Assembly: GCA_030142905.1 (NCBI GenBank) | Contig: JASJOG010000081.1 | Location: 620,001-684,000, forward strand | Length of the DNA: 64,000 nt | Origin: Heliopora coerulea | Lineage: Eukaryota > Cnidaria > Anthozoa > Scleralcyonacea > Helioporidae | Reading direction: 5' to 3' | Part shown: piece by piece, positions 52,606 through 64,000 of the stretch | Numbering within the stretch: the stretch's first letter is position 1 | Layout of the letters: the number at the start of each line of letters is the position of its first letter | The notes under the pieces: generated by a model | Databases searched by the model: none | What the model saw: the letters and a program-made list of their open reading frames with translations, nothing else | Told to the model about the DNA's origin: nothing | Program-made: the position numbers and the translations under genes

Positions 52606-53725
52606 TGGTTTTAGGTAATGAAATGTATTTTTGTACCATAAGAGATACTGTACTTTTCATGTAAACTGTCCCCGATATTTTAGAAAAGATGATGCATTAG
52701 CTGTTTAGTAAAATAGCTATTAAGTGTTTTACCTTTGAGATTTTACATCATATTACAATACATGGCATGACATTACATTACATCACATTACATGGAGAAC
52801 ATTATTTTAAATGTTAACAATCGTTGATATCTAGCAGAGAAAACGACTCTGTTAAAATCAGAATATTGGTGCATTTCAAATGTTATTAAAGCAAAGGAAA
52901 TGGACAAGCTACATGTTAAGAAATAAAAATGGCGGGCGAAAGGAGCAATGATTATTATGGGTAGGAAGGATATAGCCCAAATAGGCAACGCAAACAAGAC
53001 ACATGATAAACCATATACTCTTTGGTCGTCGTGTATTACATTATCTTTTATTGCATTATATTAAAATATAAATTAACCTTTACAAGGTAAAATAGATATA
53101 TAAACCAAATAGATTTCTTACAAAAGGTGAAGAAAAACCCTTTGGGATGCATATGCGACAATTCCTGTGATGCACAATAAAATATTGTCCTTGAAATAGT
53201 TAATCTCATTCGGGAAACTATCCTTAGTGAATTGTACTCGTTATACGAATTTTACTAAGTATGACTCATTGAATGAAGGTACGTACATTTTTATTTGGCT
53301 TGAGTGCACTTTAGCGGAACCCCAAAAACCGCTCACCTTTAAGGATAAAGGTTTAGGTTAGTTGAGCATGCAATTGCACTCGACCCTTTCATTTTTACAG
53401 ATAATAGACTAATGTAGGAGAATTGTTCGAGAAGTCTTAACATATAGTGGTTGGGGAGTAACAAAAAAGAAAAGCCATCCCATGAATGAAATTTATAACG
53501 GTAAATACAAGAGAATTAAATAAACGAGAAACTGAGGCAAGTTAAATGCGAGAAATTATTGCACAGAAACCTTTTGACTCGTCTGGTTATTAGAAATTAT
53601 ACGTACGTGAGTACATTGCTTACAGGAAGCTACGTCACTGAACCCCGTTGAGTATGTCTATTGAAATGTTTTTGAAATGGTGTAGACGTTGACCTCCTAG
53701 TTTCCCTTGTATACATCAACAAAGC

Positions 53726-53731
53726 TTTATT
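53726..53731 (-). promoter_or_regulatory. Possible polyadenylation signal of the FGF-like gene
   Basis: AATAAA on the minus strand about 110 nt past the TAA stop. Confidence 0.4.
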
Positions 53732-53839
53732 TTCATTCTGCGAACTTGCACTAAGGACTAAGATTCCTCGCGGGTAAAAAGAATCCACCAGATACATCTC
53801 TTTGTGATGTGCATTTAATTGCCTTCCTGTCATGTTATT

Positions 53840-54799
53840 TTATCCCTGTGTTTGAGGAGTGGGTTGTGTTACTGGACGGTGTATGAACAGGACAGCTTTT
53901 TGTCCCGGCGCGGTTGTTCGTGGAGATTTTATATCTCCGTTCGTCTTGATGCCGATGAAAATATCGTGTTTGCGATTATTGTAGTATTTGTGAGAAGCAA
54001 ATGAATGAAAATAGTTTTCTTCTTCAACTTCCTTAAAAAGACAATCATCATCAGGCTGTCGCTGCAAAGAATTAAAAATAAAGAAAATTAAAACAGATAC
54101 AATCGACCGAAATTTGATGATTAACATGTGAATGGTATAACACCATGATCACATTAGAGCCCTTTGTTCTCCGAAAGCGCTTAAACCATTAAATTTCGTC
54201 ATTACTTTCCATCAGGAATGATGACATGAACAAAAATTAGAACAAAAAGTATCTTGTCTCTTCGAGATAAAGGCAGTGTATAGGGGGCCCAACCCTTACT
54301 CTCTATTTGCACTTCAAGTTTCTCAAAGTTTTCTTCGGTGATCATATATTGTAAATTACATACATATTTATATGGATGTATGGATGTATATATTTATAAA
54401 ATAACACAAATCTTACGCATGCTCTGACTGGACGAACATCATATTCTCTCAGAGTACAGACATGTTGACGTCATTTTATTTTTTATCAGATTACAGAGAC
54501 TCGGATGACGTCACTAAAACTCGAATTTTTCCGCATTTCTCTAAGTATTTTTCTGGTTGAAATGACGTAATTCAAGTTTGTATAACAGATACATGTGCCT
54601 TTATACGTGAAGAAGTTCAATTTTTTCGGCTTACGAAAGATAAATTTCCAAACTTTTTTCACGAATTAGCGTATTAGGAGGTTCATTTTAGAAGACATTT
54701 AGGAAACTCGCAGTTTGTGCTTTATCGGGTCTAAAACACTCGGCTATCGCCTCCTGTTTTAAATCTCGATAAAGCACTCCTGATTGGTTTTTAAATATT

Positions 54800-54830
<31 letters not shown>

Positions 54831-57800
54831 CATAATTAAAATTGTAAAATTAACTTTTCAGCCGAAGAAGACTGAATGGTGCAAACGTTTTAAGATTTTA
54901 TTAAAGGACCAGTTCAAAGTTGCCTGCATTTCATCTTATTAATTCCACTTTCATATGTAAATCAAGACCAAAAAAAAAAAAAACCTCTTCATTTTATTAA
55001 TATAATTTACTGTATATATATAACAAATCTATATATCATAGCAAATCTACGCACTTTAAATTACTTTTCATGCTTCAATTTAGGTATGTACGATTTGTAC
55101 TGTGCGGGGAAGCAGTTGATTGTGGAAGTTGATCAATTGTCTCAAGTTCTTAAAATGTTCGCCGCTGGTGTTGATGTACCTCTGACATCGTTGATTATGG
55201 TATCTGCAGACGTCTACAAACGTGCATTCTGGGACACTTACGCAAAGTTCTCTAATTGCTTCTCTTAATTAATTATACGCTTCATCATTTGAGTAACCCC
55301 ACACGTAAGTAACACTTTTCAATACACTGGAGCCAAGTGTTTTAACAGTCTCCCACAAACTTTGAGAGCTGAGAAAAGTTTTAAAACTTTTTATATTAAG
55401 ATTAAAGCACTCGTTTTAGAAAGAGCAAGAGCGAGAATGGTATTAGTAGATTAAACTTATTTTTCTTCCTTTTTTTAATTTTTGAATTTTTTTTTAGCCA
55501 CAATTTTATCAATCTTGTTTTAGTCTAGGTTTTTTTGTTTGATTGTTTTTGTTTTGTTTTTTTTTTTAATTTTACTTGTTCCCACATTTTTCTGAAATTG
55601 TAAATTATTAATTGTTGATGAAGAGCCATGTAACAATGGAAAGCTACAATAAATCCGTTATTATTATTATATTATTATTATTATATTATTATTATTATTA
55701 TTAAAATTTAGGGGTAGTCTGATGAATCGTAAACGAATTATAAACATATAAAATTGTGACTTTAACTTGTGATTTTTTTATAAATGTTTTTAAGATGCAG
55801 TGCCAAACTTACAAATATGTACTTGTGAAAGGTACAAATGATCCATAGTTACCTTCAGTCTAAGACGTCCATGTTGGTTAATTGCTAGGTACCGCTTGGT
55901 TGAAACATTTTCTAATCGGACGATGCTTGTGTCGACTGATTGAAGTTCAAAATTTGCTGTTCAGGTGATATAAAATTAAAAAAAAAATTATTCAGCATTA
56001 CCTCAGAGAAGTGGCTTAGTTCTTAAAATGACTAATGCAAGAATGGTGAAGCTACAACTATATCCAATAAACAGAACATGAGCGGCTGATCTTTGTCAGA
56101 TACCACAGTGCTTCATAATGAAGCTCAGGAGAATCCTATAACTATGATTACGGCAGCATCTTTAAGTTCTAAGACTAATTCCAAAAACAAAGGACACGTG
56201 CTAAACTTGGACCCAAGAGAAACCGTCATGCAATATGACGTTGTGACAACGTAGAAAAAGATTTTTAAGGTATTAGACACAACGAGGCACCGGAGTGGCT
56301 GTAGAACAAGAGGAAGACTTAACCTTATTCTTGTGAGAATCAGAACCTGAATAAATCGTTCTTTTTAAAAAGCACAAATCTACGAATCAAAAACCTCTAT
56401 TGACTTCTTAACTACAGGTGGTAAACAGCACGCTTAAATAATGAAGCAAAAACAAAACGATTGTTGATACTTCTTAATTTGTTATGGTTCAGACTATAAA
56501 CTTGAAGACGAAATTAACTTGCAATCATAAAAGGAATTTTATCAAATCTCACGAGTTTTTCCCAATTTAATGCGCAGTTTAATTTACCAACGATTCAAAC
56601 AAACAGAAACATGATTAAATCATTATTAGTAAATTTACAAAACCAAACGCAAATATTTTAAACATTGTACGTTGGACAAGAAAAGAATACATCTGAACGT
56701 TTACGTTTATAAGATTTCTAAAAAGATACAAGTTGTTTTTGTAAGTAAATTAATGTAAATTAAATGACAGCTTTATGTAAATCTACCGACATGCAAGTTG
56801 AATATTATTTTTTTTTTTATTTTCTCATGAATTGTTGATAAGTTTTATTCAATTAATAACAGTAATTATTTTAATAACGATGTCCAATGATTTACCCAAA
56901 ATTCACTGTTCTAACCTAAGCATTAAATCGTTTATTCAACCGATCAGTTTGCCTGGTAAGATGACCATTCAAAAGAATGTGATAAGCAGTTGAAAGAAGT
57001 GCGATAAGTATTTATCACGCCAGTGACCGCATACTAATGGATAAGTTGCTTTCCAACTCTAAATTTTTATTTCACCGAAACAAGAAACAAAATGGGAATT
57101 TAATTTTTGGCGATTACGAGATAAAATAGTTAACCATTGGTTACTTGCGAAATGACGAATCAGCCATCATCGCTTGTAATACTTAATGCTCACCCAGGGA
57201 CCTGATGACTGGTAACCCTTACTAAAATAGTAAATGTTGCAGTAATACTAGTAATAATTTCAACAGTGATAACGATAGTGATATAGTGATAGTGATCTTA
57301 TACTAACACTAATATTAATACCAATACTAATAGTACTAATAGGAAAAGAAATAGTAATAGCAGTAGTAATAGCAATGGTAATAACAGTAGTAATAACAAT
57401 TATAATAACAGAATGAAACAATAACAATTATAACAATTATGACAATAATGATAATAAAAAATAAAAGCAATAATTATCCACGTTAAATGTCAGCTGTACA
57501 ATCTGTAGGATAGTGATATCAACATTAATGATAATAATTTTAAATATAATAATAATAATCATAATAATAATAATATTCATAATAATAGACCCCTTCCACT
57601 GTCCTTAGTTGGGTGGGGTGCGAGTTGTAATAAAAATGACGATGATAATGATAACAACAATACTGTATAATCTCAACAACGGACAACTCTGTACAATGAA
57701 AATGTCTTTTCGACAAAGAGTAGGTGCAGGTCACGATTTTATCAATGGTTAAATTTTTTAAACGAAAGACTATGTGCCACTGTACCCCCTCACAAAACTG

Positions 57801-59081
57801 AGCGATAAACGCTATTCAGAGACCAAGTCGACGTCATCCATTATCCATATAGATTACCTCCCTAAAACGAACAGTTAAGGAGAAAATTCCAAGGCAGTGG
57901 CTTGATTTTAGAAAGTAACGTTGGTCCAGGTGATCAAATGTTTACTTCGAGTCAACGGACATTCGCCTTTTATTTCGCGTTTTTCGCTTCCGTGGCATGC
58001 CAAAATGTACTTTAACCGTTCTCGTTTCGTGTTATTGTACCCTTTGTACTAGCCTATGGGATGTATATCATTTAGCCCTGTGCCAATTTTCACATATTTA
58101 GTTGACGTAACTTTGCCATGTAGTCACTTAACTACCTCTATTTCCTGTTCTCGTGAGTTACACTTTTGCTCTGCAGTACTCTCGTCAGATTTATTTGAGT
58201 TTCTCACTCTTTCGTGAGCAAATTTTTCCAAATAGTAAGACTCAATTGATAGGAGATTTGAGGAGCTAAGATTTAATGTCATTATCCGAGAATACTTCCT
58301 CCTTAATTATCTGTGAAGAGGTTCAACTAAGGATCGAAATCATGTCTCCCACTTTGAAGTTAAATGTAGTGACTGCATCACAGCAGCTGGCGAAGTCCTT
58401 CTCGTTTGCTCCCTTCCCGAACATCTTTCCCAAAAACACCATGGACGGAAATACGAGGAAGACGAATGTTTGCTTTGATGTCTATGTTACCTCAATTCTT
58501 CGGACCATTTTGGTAAATGGTGTTTTTCGCCTGAGTCAGTTGAAAATATGTTTTCATAACGCTCATTTCAAAGCCACTTGGAATGCTACAATTTGCCAAA
58601 ATGAACACCCCCTAACACCAATACTTCAATCTCCCCGATGTCCGTTATTCGACGGCTCCATAGAAATATCAACAATCATAATAATAAGGATAGTAATAGT
58701 AATGCTTTTGTAATGATAATAAAATGATGACGAAACAAGAAAATTAACAATTATTAATTGCAATCTATTGAAAGCGTGCTTTTCATTTCGAAAAAAAAAA
58801 ATAGATGTAATGAAAGTATTACCTCTAGCGTTTGGTGTTCTGTTACCAATAGGCGTAAGGTTTTTGCTCACTTGAAGGTAGAAACCATTGCGAGACCATA
58901 ATCTAACGGTGCGTCTGTTTGTAGGGGTGTTTAGTTGTAAATGAGTCCTGCTGAAGTTGTTCACTTTCAATAGCAGTCTCTGAGCATTAGGTGGTCGATT
59001 CGAATGTAATTTCTTGTGCCTTCTAGTCCTTGAGTGAGGAATCGAACTTATGACTACTTCCGCGAAGATCACCAGTATCAT
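53840..59081 (-). CDS. Fibroblast growth factor-like secreted ligand
   Basis: Three coding exons, 58823-59081, 55853-55956 and 53840-54061 (259, 104 and 222 nt), phases 1 and 0, giving 194 residues. The 104-nt middle exon is the classical FGF length. Exon 1 starts MILVIFAEVVISSIP (short signal peptide), then a basic stretch RTRRHKK, then beta-trefoil strands RTVRLWSRNGFYLQVSKN. Exon 2 carries VDTSIVRLENVSTKRYLAIN then GRLRLK. Exon 3 has DCLFKEVEEENYFHSFAS, DIFIGIKTNGDIK and PGQKAVLFIHRP, the FGF signature and the heparin-proximal end. The product probably acts on receptor tyrosine kinases outside the cell. The start is uncertain: the ATG sits just after an acceptor-like CTTGCAG, so an upstream exon could supply a longer signal peptide. 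Subfamily is not assignable by eye. Confidence 0.85.
54801..54832. repeat. CA/TA microsatellite in FGF intron 2
   Basis: CACACACACACACACA runs straight into TATATATATATA. Just beyond it, 54860-54890 has GCCGAAGAAGACTGAATGG and CAAACG, which resembles a heavily decayed Penelope ribozyme region. Confidence 0.85.
55308..55705 (+). mobile_element. LINE 3' end with ATT tail in FGF intron 2
   Basis: The first 147 nt encode the last residues of a CR1/L2-like polyprotein (TFQYTGAKCFNSLPQTLRAE then KSFKTFYIKIKALVLE), with stop at 55454. A T-rich 3' UTR follows, ending AATAAATCCG and then a (TTATTA)n tail (about 55658-55705). Tail microsatellites of this kind mark CR1/L2 ends. 5'-truncated; opposite in orientation to the host gene. 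Confidence 0.65.
57230..57640. repeat. AAT/AGT trinucleotide-rich tract with conserved core, FGF intron 1
   Basis: Long degenerate ATA/GTA/ACA trinucleotides, with a core at about 57588-57628 (GACCCCTTCCACTGTCCTTAG) that is the inverted relative of the core at 5629-5675. Confidence 0.65.
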
Positions 59082-61560
59082 AACCTGCAAGAAACCGAGC
59101 GAGATTAAAAACCAGTAGAGCTTTATTGACGATATCAAGCGTTTAAAATTAAACTTGTTGTTGTTAAATTATATATCGAACAAAAATTAATAGTCCACAA
59201 GTTCCATAACGTACGGAAACGAGGTCTACGGAACGGATTATTCGATTCTTCATTTGTCCTCGCAAGAATATCCAGAAAGCTAAGTCGCCAATGACTCGCA
59301 TGCGTTACGGCAAAATTCCAGCTGTAGTAGTCATAATAACAATGATCGTGGTTAAAAGGTTTTCAATAACGCTACTCTAGTTGCAATAATCTCGTCATTG
59401 ACAACAGTCATTACAATTCATTCTATCTCTAGTAAGGTAAACTATGCATAACAGATCCCTTATGCCATCGCCTTAGCTTGCAAACTGCTTCCGTAAGCTT
59501 TAAATTTACAGTTCGGGTTTTGTCATAGTAGAATTTCGAGAAAGGAAAAAACGATTATGACGAAGTAAAATCATATTACACCCACCCGTAAATTAGGCGA
59601 AAAAATGTCAAAGGTCATGGATGATTTGAAGGATTTGTCATTCATCAACATTTGCAGCGTGACGGAAGTGGTAAGGGGGTAAAATCACTAAGCATGACCT
59701 AAGAGTAACTCCGCAAGTTGTTCACCAGGTTCGGTATCATCGTCTATGATGAAATAGTGATATTGAGGACGTGAAACTTAAGTGGTAAGTAGTAAACTAA
59801 AGCGTCTTACATGAGATTTCTTGACTTAAAAACATTGCTCTTCTAATTTTTAGACGCTTGTTTGTTTGTAATTAGATCAGAATTTAGTTAGGCTAGTGGA
59901 CTAAGTAATTGGTTGTTCTTCAGATTTTGTAATATTGCATTACATGTTCTTACGGAAAACAATCTTGGGTGACGACTGGTGAGGTCACTGTATAAATATT
60001 ATTGAATGAAATAAATAAATTTTAGTTACAGACGGCACCCCGATTGCGTCATTATAGGCATTGTGTGCCAGAGGAGCGGGGTTTTTTTTCGACTTGTTAA
60101 CTAGGCACTAGTAGAGACTTGTTAGTCGCATAAGATTTCTCAAGAAAGAAAGAGCATTCGTTTGGATTTTTACCAAAACCTAAGATATTTACTATACTGC
60201 TTTTAGGTTCATTTCCTTGTTTGTTATAAGCTCTGTTTTCGTTTTCAGAGATATTCGTTTACCTTGTTGCGTATCTTGTTCGTATCGCTTCGTGTTTACG
60301 ACGACTGAATTCATTCGCCGTCGTGATTCTAACTTTTGAGCTCAAATGTGGCCCTTCAAAAATTTTCCAGCCTAAACTTGAAGGTCTGCGTAAAATAATG
60401 CTTGTATACTATTTTAACTTGGCGTCATAGCCACCGCATTGATATGTATTAACAGTAGATTTATAATTGGCTTCTTTTGTTCTTTACACCAACAAGGTCG
60501 TATTGTCCTTAGTAATGGTAATCTCCGGTTGTCGAAAGAAAGCGATCTATTGCCTGTGGTCAGTTCCATACGATTACAAATCGATCAGTAAACCAATAGT
60601 TTGCATAACTTTATAACAAAGAAATCATGGAGCGACTGTGATAAATCGGATATACAAACTCGACCAGAAGGCGAGAGATTGTATATCCGATACAACACGC
60701 TTGCAAATATTCTAAAGTATTCAAAAGAAAAACATGGAAGTGTTTGGAAGATTCAAAATCTTGACAGTTCATGGCATTTAACTGAGATCGACTCAAAAGC
60801 TTACTCAAATTAGGAAGATTTTGTACCACATCGAGAACCACTGCTTGAACTTTCACTTCTTTTGCTTTCAATTCATGAATTGTTTGTTATCACTATAAGG
60901 AATCTTGGAGCGATCTCCACGGGGAAGTTCTTACCGCATGCGTGTACAGTAACGTTTTGGCTATAGCTTAAATGGTTTGCATTTCACACGGAAATTGAAC
61001 ACTGCTAAATTTAGAACTTTATACACCAACTAAAAGGCCTGCAGGCTGCAACTCCTTCATTGAAAGACTATACGTTCTACGATACCGGAAATGCGCCTCG
61101 CTTTATATGAATGTATCGACAAAAACCACATGAAAACATCAAAAAAAGAGGAAACCAACTGAAACAAAACAAAAAACAAACCAGAAGATCTGAAGACCGA
61201 AATAAGCCTTGCGACATGTTTCTTTTTGTTATTGGGGCAACCATTAACACTGCATAGTAAAAGGATTTTGTGACCGGTCCGTTGCTATTATATGACACAT
61301 GAAAATTTTATGTCAAGTGCAATGTGGCGTACTTTATGTGTCTTGTGTAGTAACATCCAACATTGAATACTACATTGAACCCTCCAAACTGAACAGAATG
61401 TTCGGTCATGTATGACCAATACGCGACCAAGGGAAACAATGGTACTGTAAATTCTGCAAAAATTTTACAGTGAAAACGTGGAGAATACAAATAAGAACTA
61501 TTCAGATTTCAATTTAACCATTGTTTACAGTCGCTTATTTCCCGTTACAGTATGTTTATT
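59082..61560. other. Region 5' of the FGF-like gene, no recognised gene
   Basis: 2.5 kb of AT-rich sequence that should include the FGF promoter. No TATA box, CpG cluster or exon with convincing splice sites was identified. Open frames 60601-60813 and 60611-60871 overlap on opposite strands and have no motifs. Confidence 0.45.
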
Positions 61561-61571
61561 AGAAAAAAAAG

Positions 61572-61703
61572 AAAAAGGTAGATAAACAGACAGATAGACT
61601 GATAGGTAGATAGATACGTAAACAGATAAACAGACAGACAGGAAGCATGGTAGATTGATCGACTGATAGACCAATCATTCGATCAATAGATAGATAGATA
61701 GAC

Positions 61704-61766
<63 letters not shown>

Positions 61767-61793
61767 CAGATAGATAGATAGACAGATAGATAA
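61572..61793. repeat. GATA/GACA microsatellite, tail of a LINE
   Basis: GATA repeats with GACA variants, degenerate at the left and nearly pure from 61680. It starts directly at the 3' end of the minus-strand LINE, so it is likely the element's tail microsatellite, later expanded. Confidence 0.85.
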
Positions 61794-62862
61794 AATTTAT
61801 TTAAACACTGTAGTTCTATCAGAAATAAAGTTACATTTAGCTCTGGTCTACCTAGAAGCCGTGTAAATAGTAATAAAATATATTTAGAAATTTTTTTTTG
61901 TTTTTTGTTTTAAAGATATTTACAATATATACAGAAGAATAAAACTAAATGTTAATGTTGTCAGTGCAAAAGTTGTATTTCCGGATTTCTTTTTTAAATT
62001 TTGAGAGATCCTTTTCGTTTTTTAGTGAATTTGGTAACGAATTCCACATCATAGATCCAGATATCGCAAAACTGTCTTTGTAACTCTTAGTTCTAACTGT
62101 TGGTATCTGGATATTATTATCTCATCTAGAGTTATCTGGATATTATTATCTCATCTGAGATTATGAACAGTTGAACCAAATTGTTTGTCAAATATTTCAG
62201 ATAAATAGGATGGAGCGTGGCCATTTACAATCTTATGCATCATAATAGCTTTTTGACATTTTGTATTATGAGCCAAAGTAGACCATTTTAGATTTGCGAG
62301 AACATTACATGTGTGGACTGTGTATGGTGCACCTGTGATTATACGAGCTGCAGAGTTTTGTAGCTTTTGAAGCTTGTCAACTAGCGTTTTATCAATACTA
62401 TCCCATACAACAGAACAATAACTGAATTGTGGTTCAACAATAGAATTGTAGATAGTTGTCAGGAGCTTCTGGTTAAGAAATGGTTAGGCTTTTTTCATAA
62501 TGCATAAATTGGTTTTAATTTTCTTTATGACATTTTCGATATGCCTTTTCCAAGTTAAGTTCTCAGTGATTGTAAGTTCCAGACACATCACTTCCTGAGC
62601 CTGTTTTAAGGCTATGCCATTAATTGATAGATTTAGGTTGTTTGTTACACTGGCTATCCTTTGCCAGGAGCCAATCAACATATAATCAGTCTTAATGACA
62701 ATAAGTGTCAGTTTATTGGCACAAAGGCAATCGACCACACATTTAATGTCTTTGTCCCACATAGATTTAATTTCTGGAATACAAGAACCAGATGCAGATA
62801 GGTTTGTGTCGTCTGCATACGTTTTAGTTGAAGTATATTTCGCTATTGATGCCAATTGTTAA
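61794..62862 (-). pseudogene. 5'-truncated LINE: reverse transcriptase from YADD box to 3' end
   Basis: The minus strand starts near SIAKYTSTKTYADDTNL, the catalytic YADD motif, then LCANKLTLIVIKTDYMLIGS and a stop near 62484. After a frameshift the same protein continues YNSIVEPQFSYCSVVWDSID, LQNSAARIITGAPY and later MWNSLPNSLKNEKDLSKFKK, followed by a short 3' UTR and the GATA tail. This is the CR1/L2-type arrangement. It has frameshifts and internal stops, so it is dead. A local duplication of TTATCTGGATATTATTATCT near 62110-62150 is also visible. Confidence 0.8.
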
Positions 62863-62874
62863 ATAATTATATCA

Positions 62875-63367
62875 TCACATGCCAATGTAATGCCGTGGAT
62901 TAGAAATGATCTCTTCAGGCAGCACATCTTCTTCGAATGCAATATCCACGGTATCACATTGGGCAGAAGTCGAAGGTGCGTCTTCAGATATATCCGCCAT
63001 ATCTTCTTGAGGCCGTTCACAGACTTCGTTTCTGCCACTAGCATCTACATTCTTGCGAACTCTTGCAGTTGGCGGCTTTCGTTTCTTAGGGGGAACTTTC
63101 TTTCCAGGGAAATATTGAAGGGACAGACGTCGCTTTCAATATTCGTTTTCCGGCAAGGCTTCGTTCAAAGTCACTTTCCTTGAAGTGTCGCGAGCATACT
63201 CGGGTGTTCTTCGTGATGCTGAAGTATCTACCAACATCTCTTCGAATAGGTCAAATCCACTCGTCCCTTGAACTTTTATCGCTCGGAAACTTGTGGAAAG
63301 ATATCTTCATTCCATCCTCTCGATACGTTTTCTTGGTACACAGTGGAACACAACAATTTTGAACCAT
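62875..63367 (-). pseudogene. Broken THAP-domain gene
   Basis: From ATG at 63367 the minus strand encodes a THAP zinc finger: MVQNCCVPLCTKKTYRED, HKFPSDKSSRDEW, VCSRHFKESDFE (C-x2-H) and VPSIF. An in-frame TGA (63251-63253) replaces a residue right after the conserved Trp-Ile. Past the domain a frameshift near 63110 leads to a basic linker (PPKKRKPP) and an acidic tail ending HYIGM at a TGA (62875-62877). THAP domains bind DNA in cellular factors and in P-element-type transposases, and I cannot tell which this was. Confidence 0.75.
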
Positions 63368-63489
63368 TTCTAAACTCACATGCACCTATGTTTATGTTTT
63401 CTTCTTCGAAGTCGACTGAAGTGGCCCTTATGACCTCGTTTCGGTGCAAACCCTACCAGGCCTTTCCGCGCGACGGCCGTTTTTGAATA

Positions 63490-64000
63490 TGGTGTATAAT
63501 GCTCACCAGTTGCGAAGAAGTGTCTTGATTATTTGATATAATGCTCACCATGTGGGAACGAAATTTTCAGTTTGATTATTTGATATAATTTTTGCCGACT
63601 GTAAAGAAATTATGTTGGTTATTAAATATATTCAAATCGTGTGCATTTACAGTAGTTATTTAATAACCAAATAAATCAGGAAAAATTGACACCAGTGATG
63701 CTAAATAATAGTCAAATTGGGCGCCCCCTAAATAAAACAAAACCACACTTGTCAGTAGTAAGTTATAAACTTGAATTTGAATTATAATCGGCTCATATGA
63801 AAATCTTTTTCCCTCCTATATAATTTCATCAGGCAGTTCAATTAGAAATAAACTGCTTGTGGCATTCGTAATATTACTGTGGTGGGTTATTCTGAATGAT
63901 TTCAGTAGTTAATCGACTAGACTGTGATCATTAAATTCGACTTTCATTGAAACGTTGTCCTGTATTACAGGCACTAACGCCATGCAGCTTTCAACTTTTG
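63490..64000. other. Right edge: degenerate short tandem units, nothing else recognised
   Basis: Units of about 45 bp sharing GATTATTTGATATAAT and ATAATGCTCACCA recur at about 63497, 63539 and 63587, with decay. The rest is AT-rich sequence without visible features. Confidence 0.5.

Larger units (their letters stand above)
42411..53839. other. Intergenic region between gene C and the FGF-like gene
   Basis: 11.4 kb without a recognised host gene. It holds three TTAA MITEs, a 200-bp MITE, a ribozyme-like core (48272) and a LINE scrap (52451-52605). Between these, for example at 46430-48240 and 48580-51300, I see only AT-rich sequence with short unsupported open frames. Confidence 0.5.

Noticed and set aside
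58276..58713. 145-codon plus-strand open frame in FGF intron 1
   Set aside because: No motif; it ends in simple-repeat sequence and partly opposes the intron read-through of FGF exon 1.
60601..60871. Opposite-strand open frames of 70 and 86 codons
   Set aside because: They overlap each other and have no start or splice context or known motif.

Overview
The window looks like nuclear DNA of a cnidarian, most likely an anthozoan such as a stony coral. It is AT-rich, has spliced genes with short exons, and is full of Penelope-like elements, tRNA-derived SINE pieces, MITEs and CR1/L2-type LINE ends. I inferred the organism from gene style and repeat content; no marker gene fixes it.

Layout. All recognised host genes lie on the minus strand. 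Three tandem paralogues encode nicotinic acetylcholine receptor-like (Cys-loop) subunits: gene A (3850-17783), gene B (23878-31780) and gene C (36170-42410). Each was assembled exon by exon from splice signals, and each has eight coding exons with the same intron phases. Exons 3, 4, 5 and 7 are 45, 110, 145 and 173 nt in all three. The conceptual products are 564, 554 and 614 residues. All carry the 13-residue Cys loop, the vicinal cysteine pair of alpha-type subunits and four membrane segments. Further along the same strand is a three-exon fibroblast growth factor-like gene (53840-59081) with the classical 104-nt middle exon.

Repeats. The longest intron of gene A (7682-13172) holds a 3.8-kb, almost spacer-free palindrome (8696-12493). 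Its arms carry Penelope-type reverse-transcriptase and GIY-YIG endonuclease fragments, with a hammerhead-ribozyme-like core near each outer end. The same intron has a 0.5-kb Penelope remnant (7911-8431) with inverted ends and a 12-bp target duplication. The last intron of gene A contains a head-to-head tRNA-SINE pair. Elsewhere there are five copies of a roughly 100-bp MITE flanked by TTAA (piggyBac-like), an hAT-like MITE with an 8-bp duplication, a 200-bp MITE with a 5-bp duplication, LINE 3' ends, and a broken THAP-domain gene beside a truncated LINE at the right edge.

How the genes relate. The three receptor genes are an obvious local duplication whose pore and ligand-site residues have diverged: gene A has Cys, Val and Lys at M2 positions 2', 9' and 16', and gene B has Phe in place of the loop D Trp. 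The FGF-like gene is a neighbour with no evident functional link. I saw no prokaryotic operons, CRISPR arrays or intact autonomous transposons.
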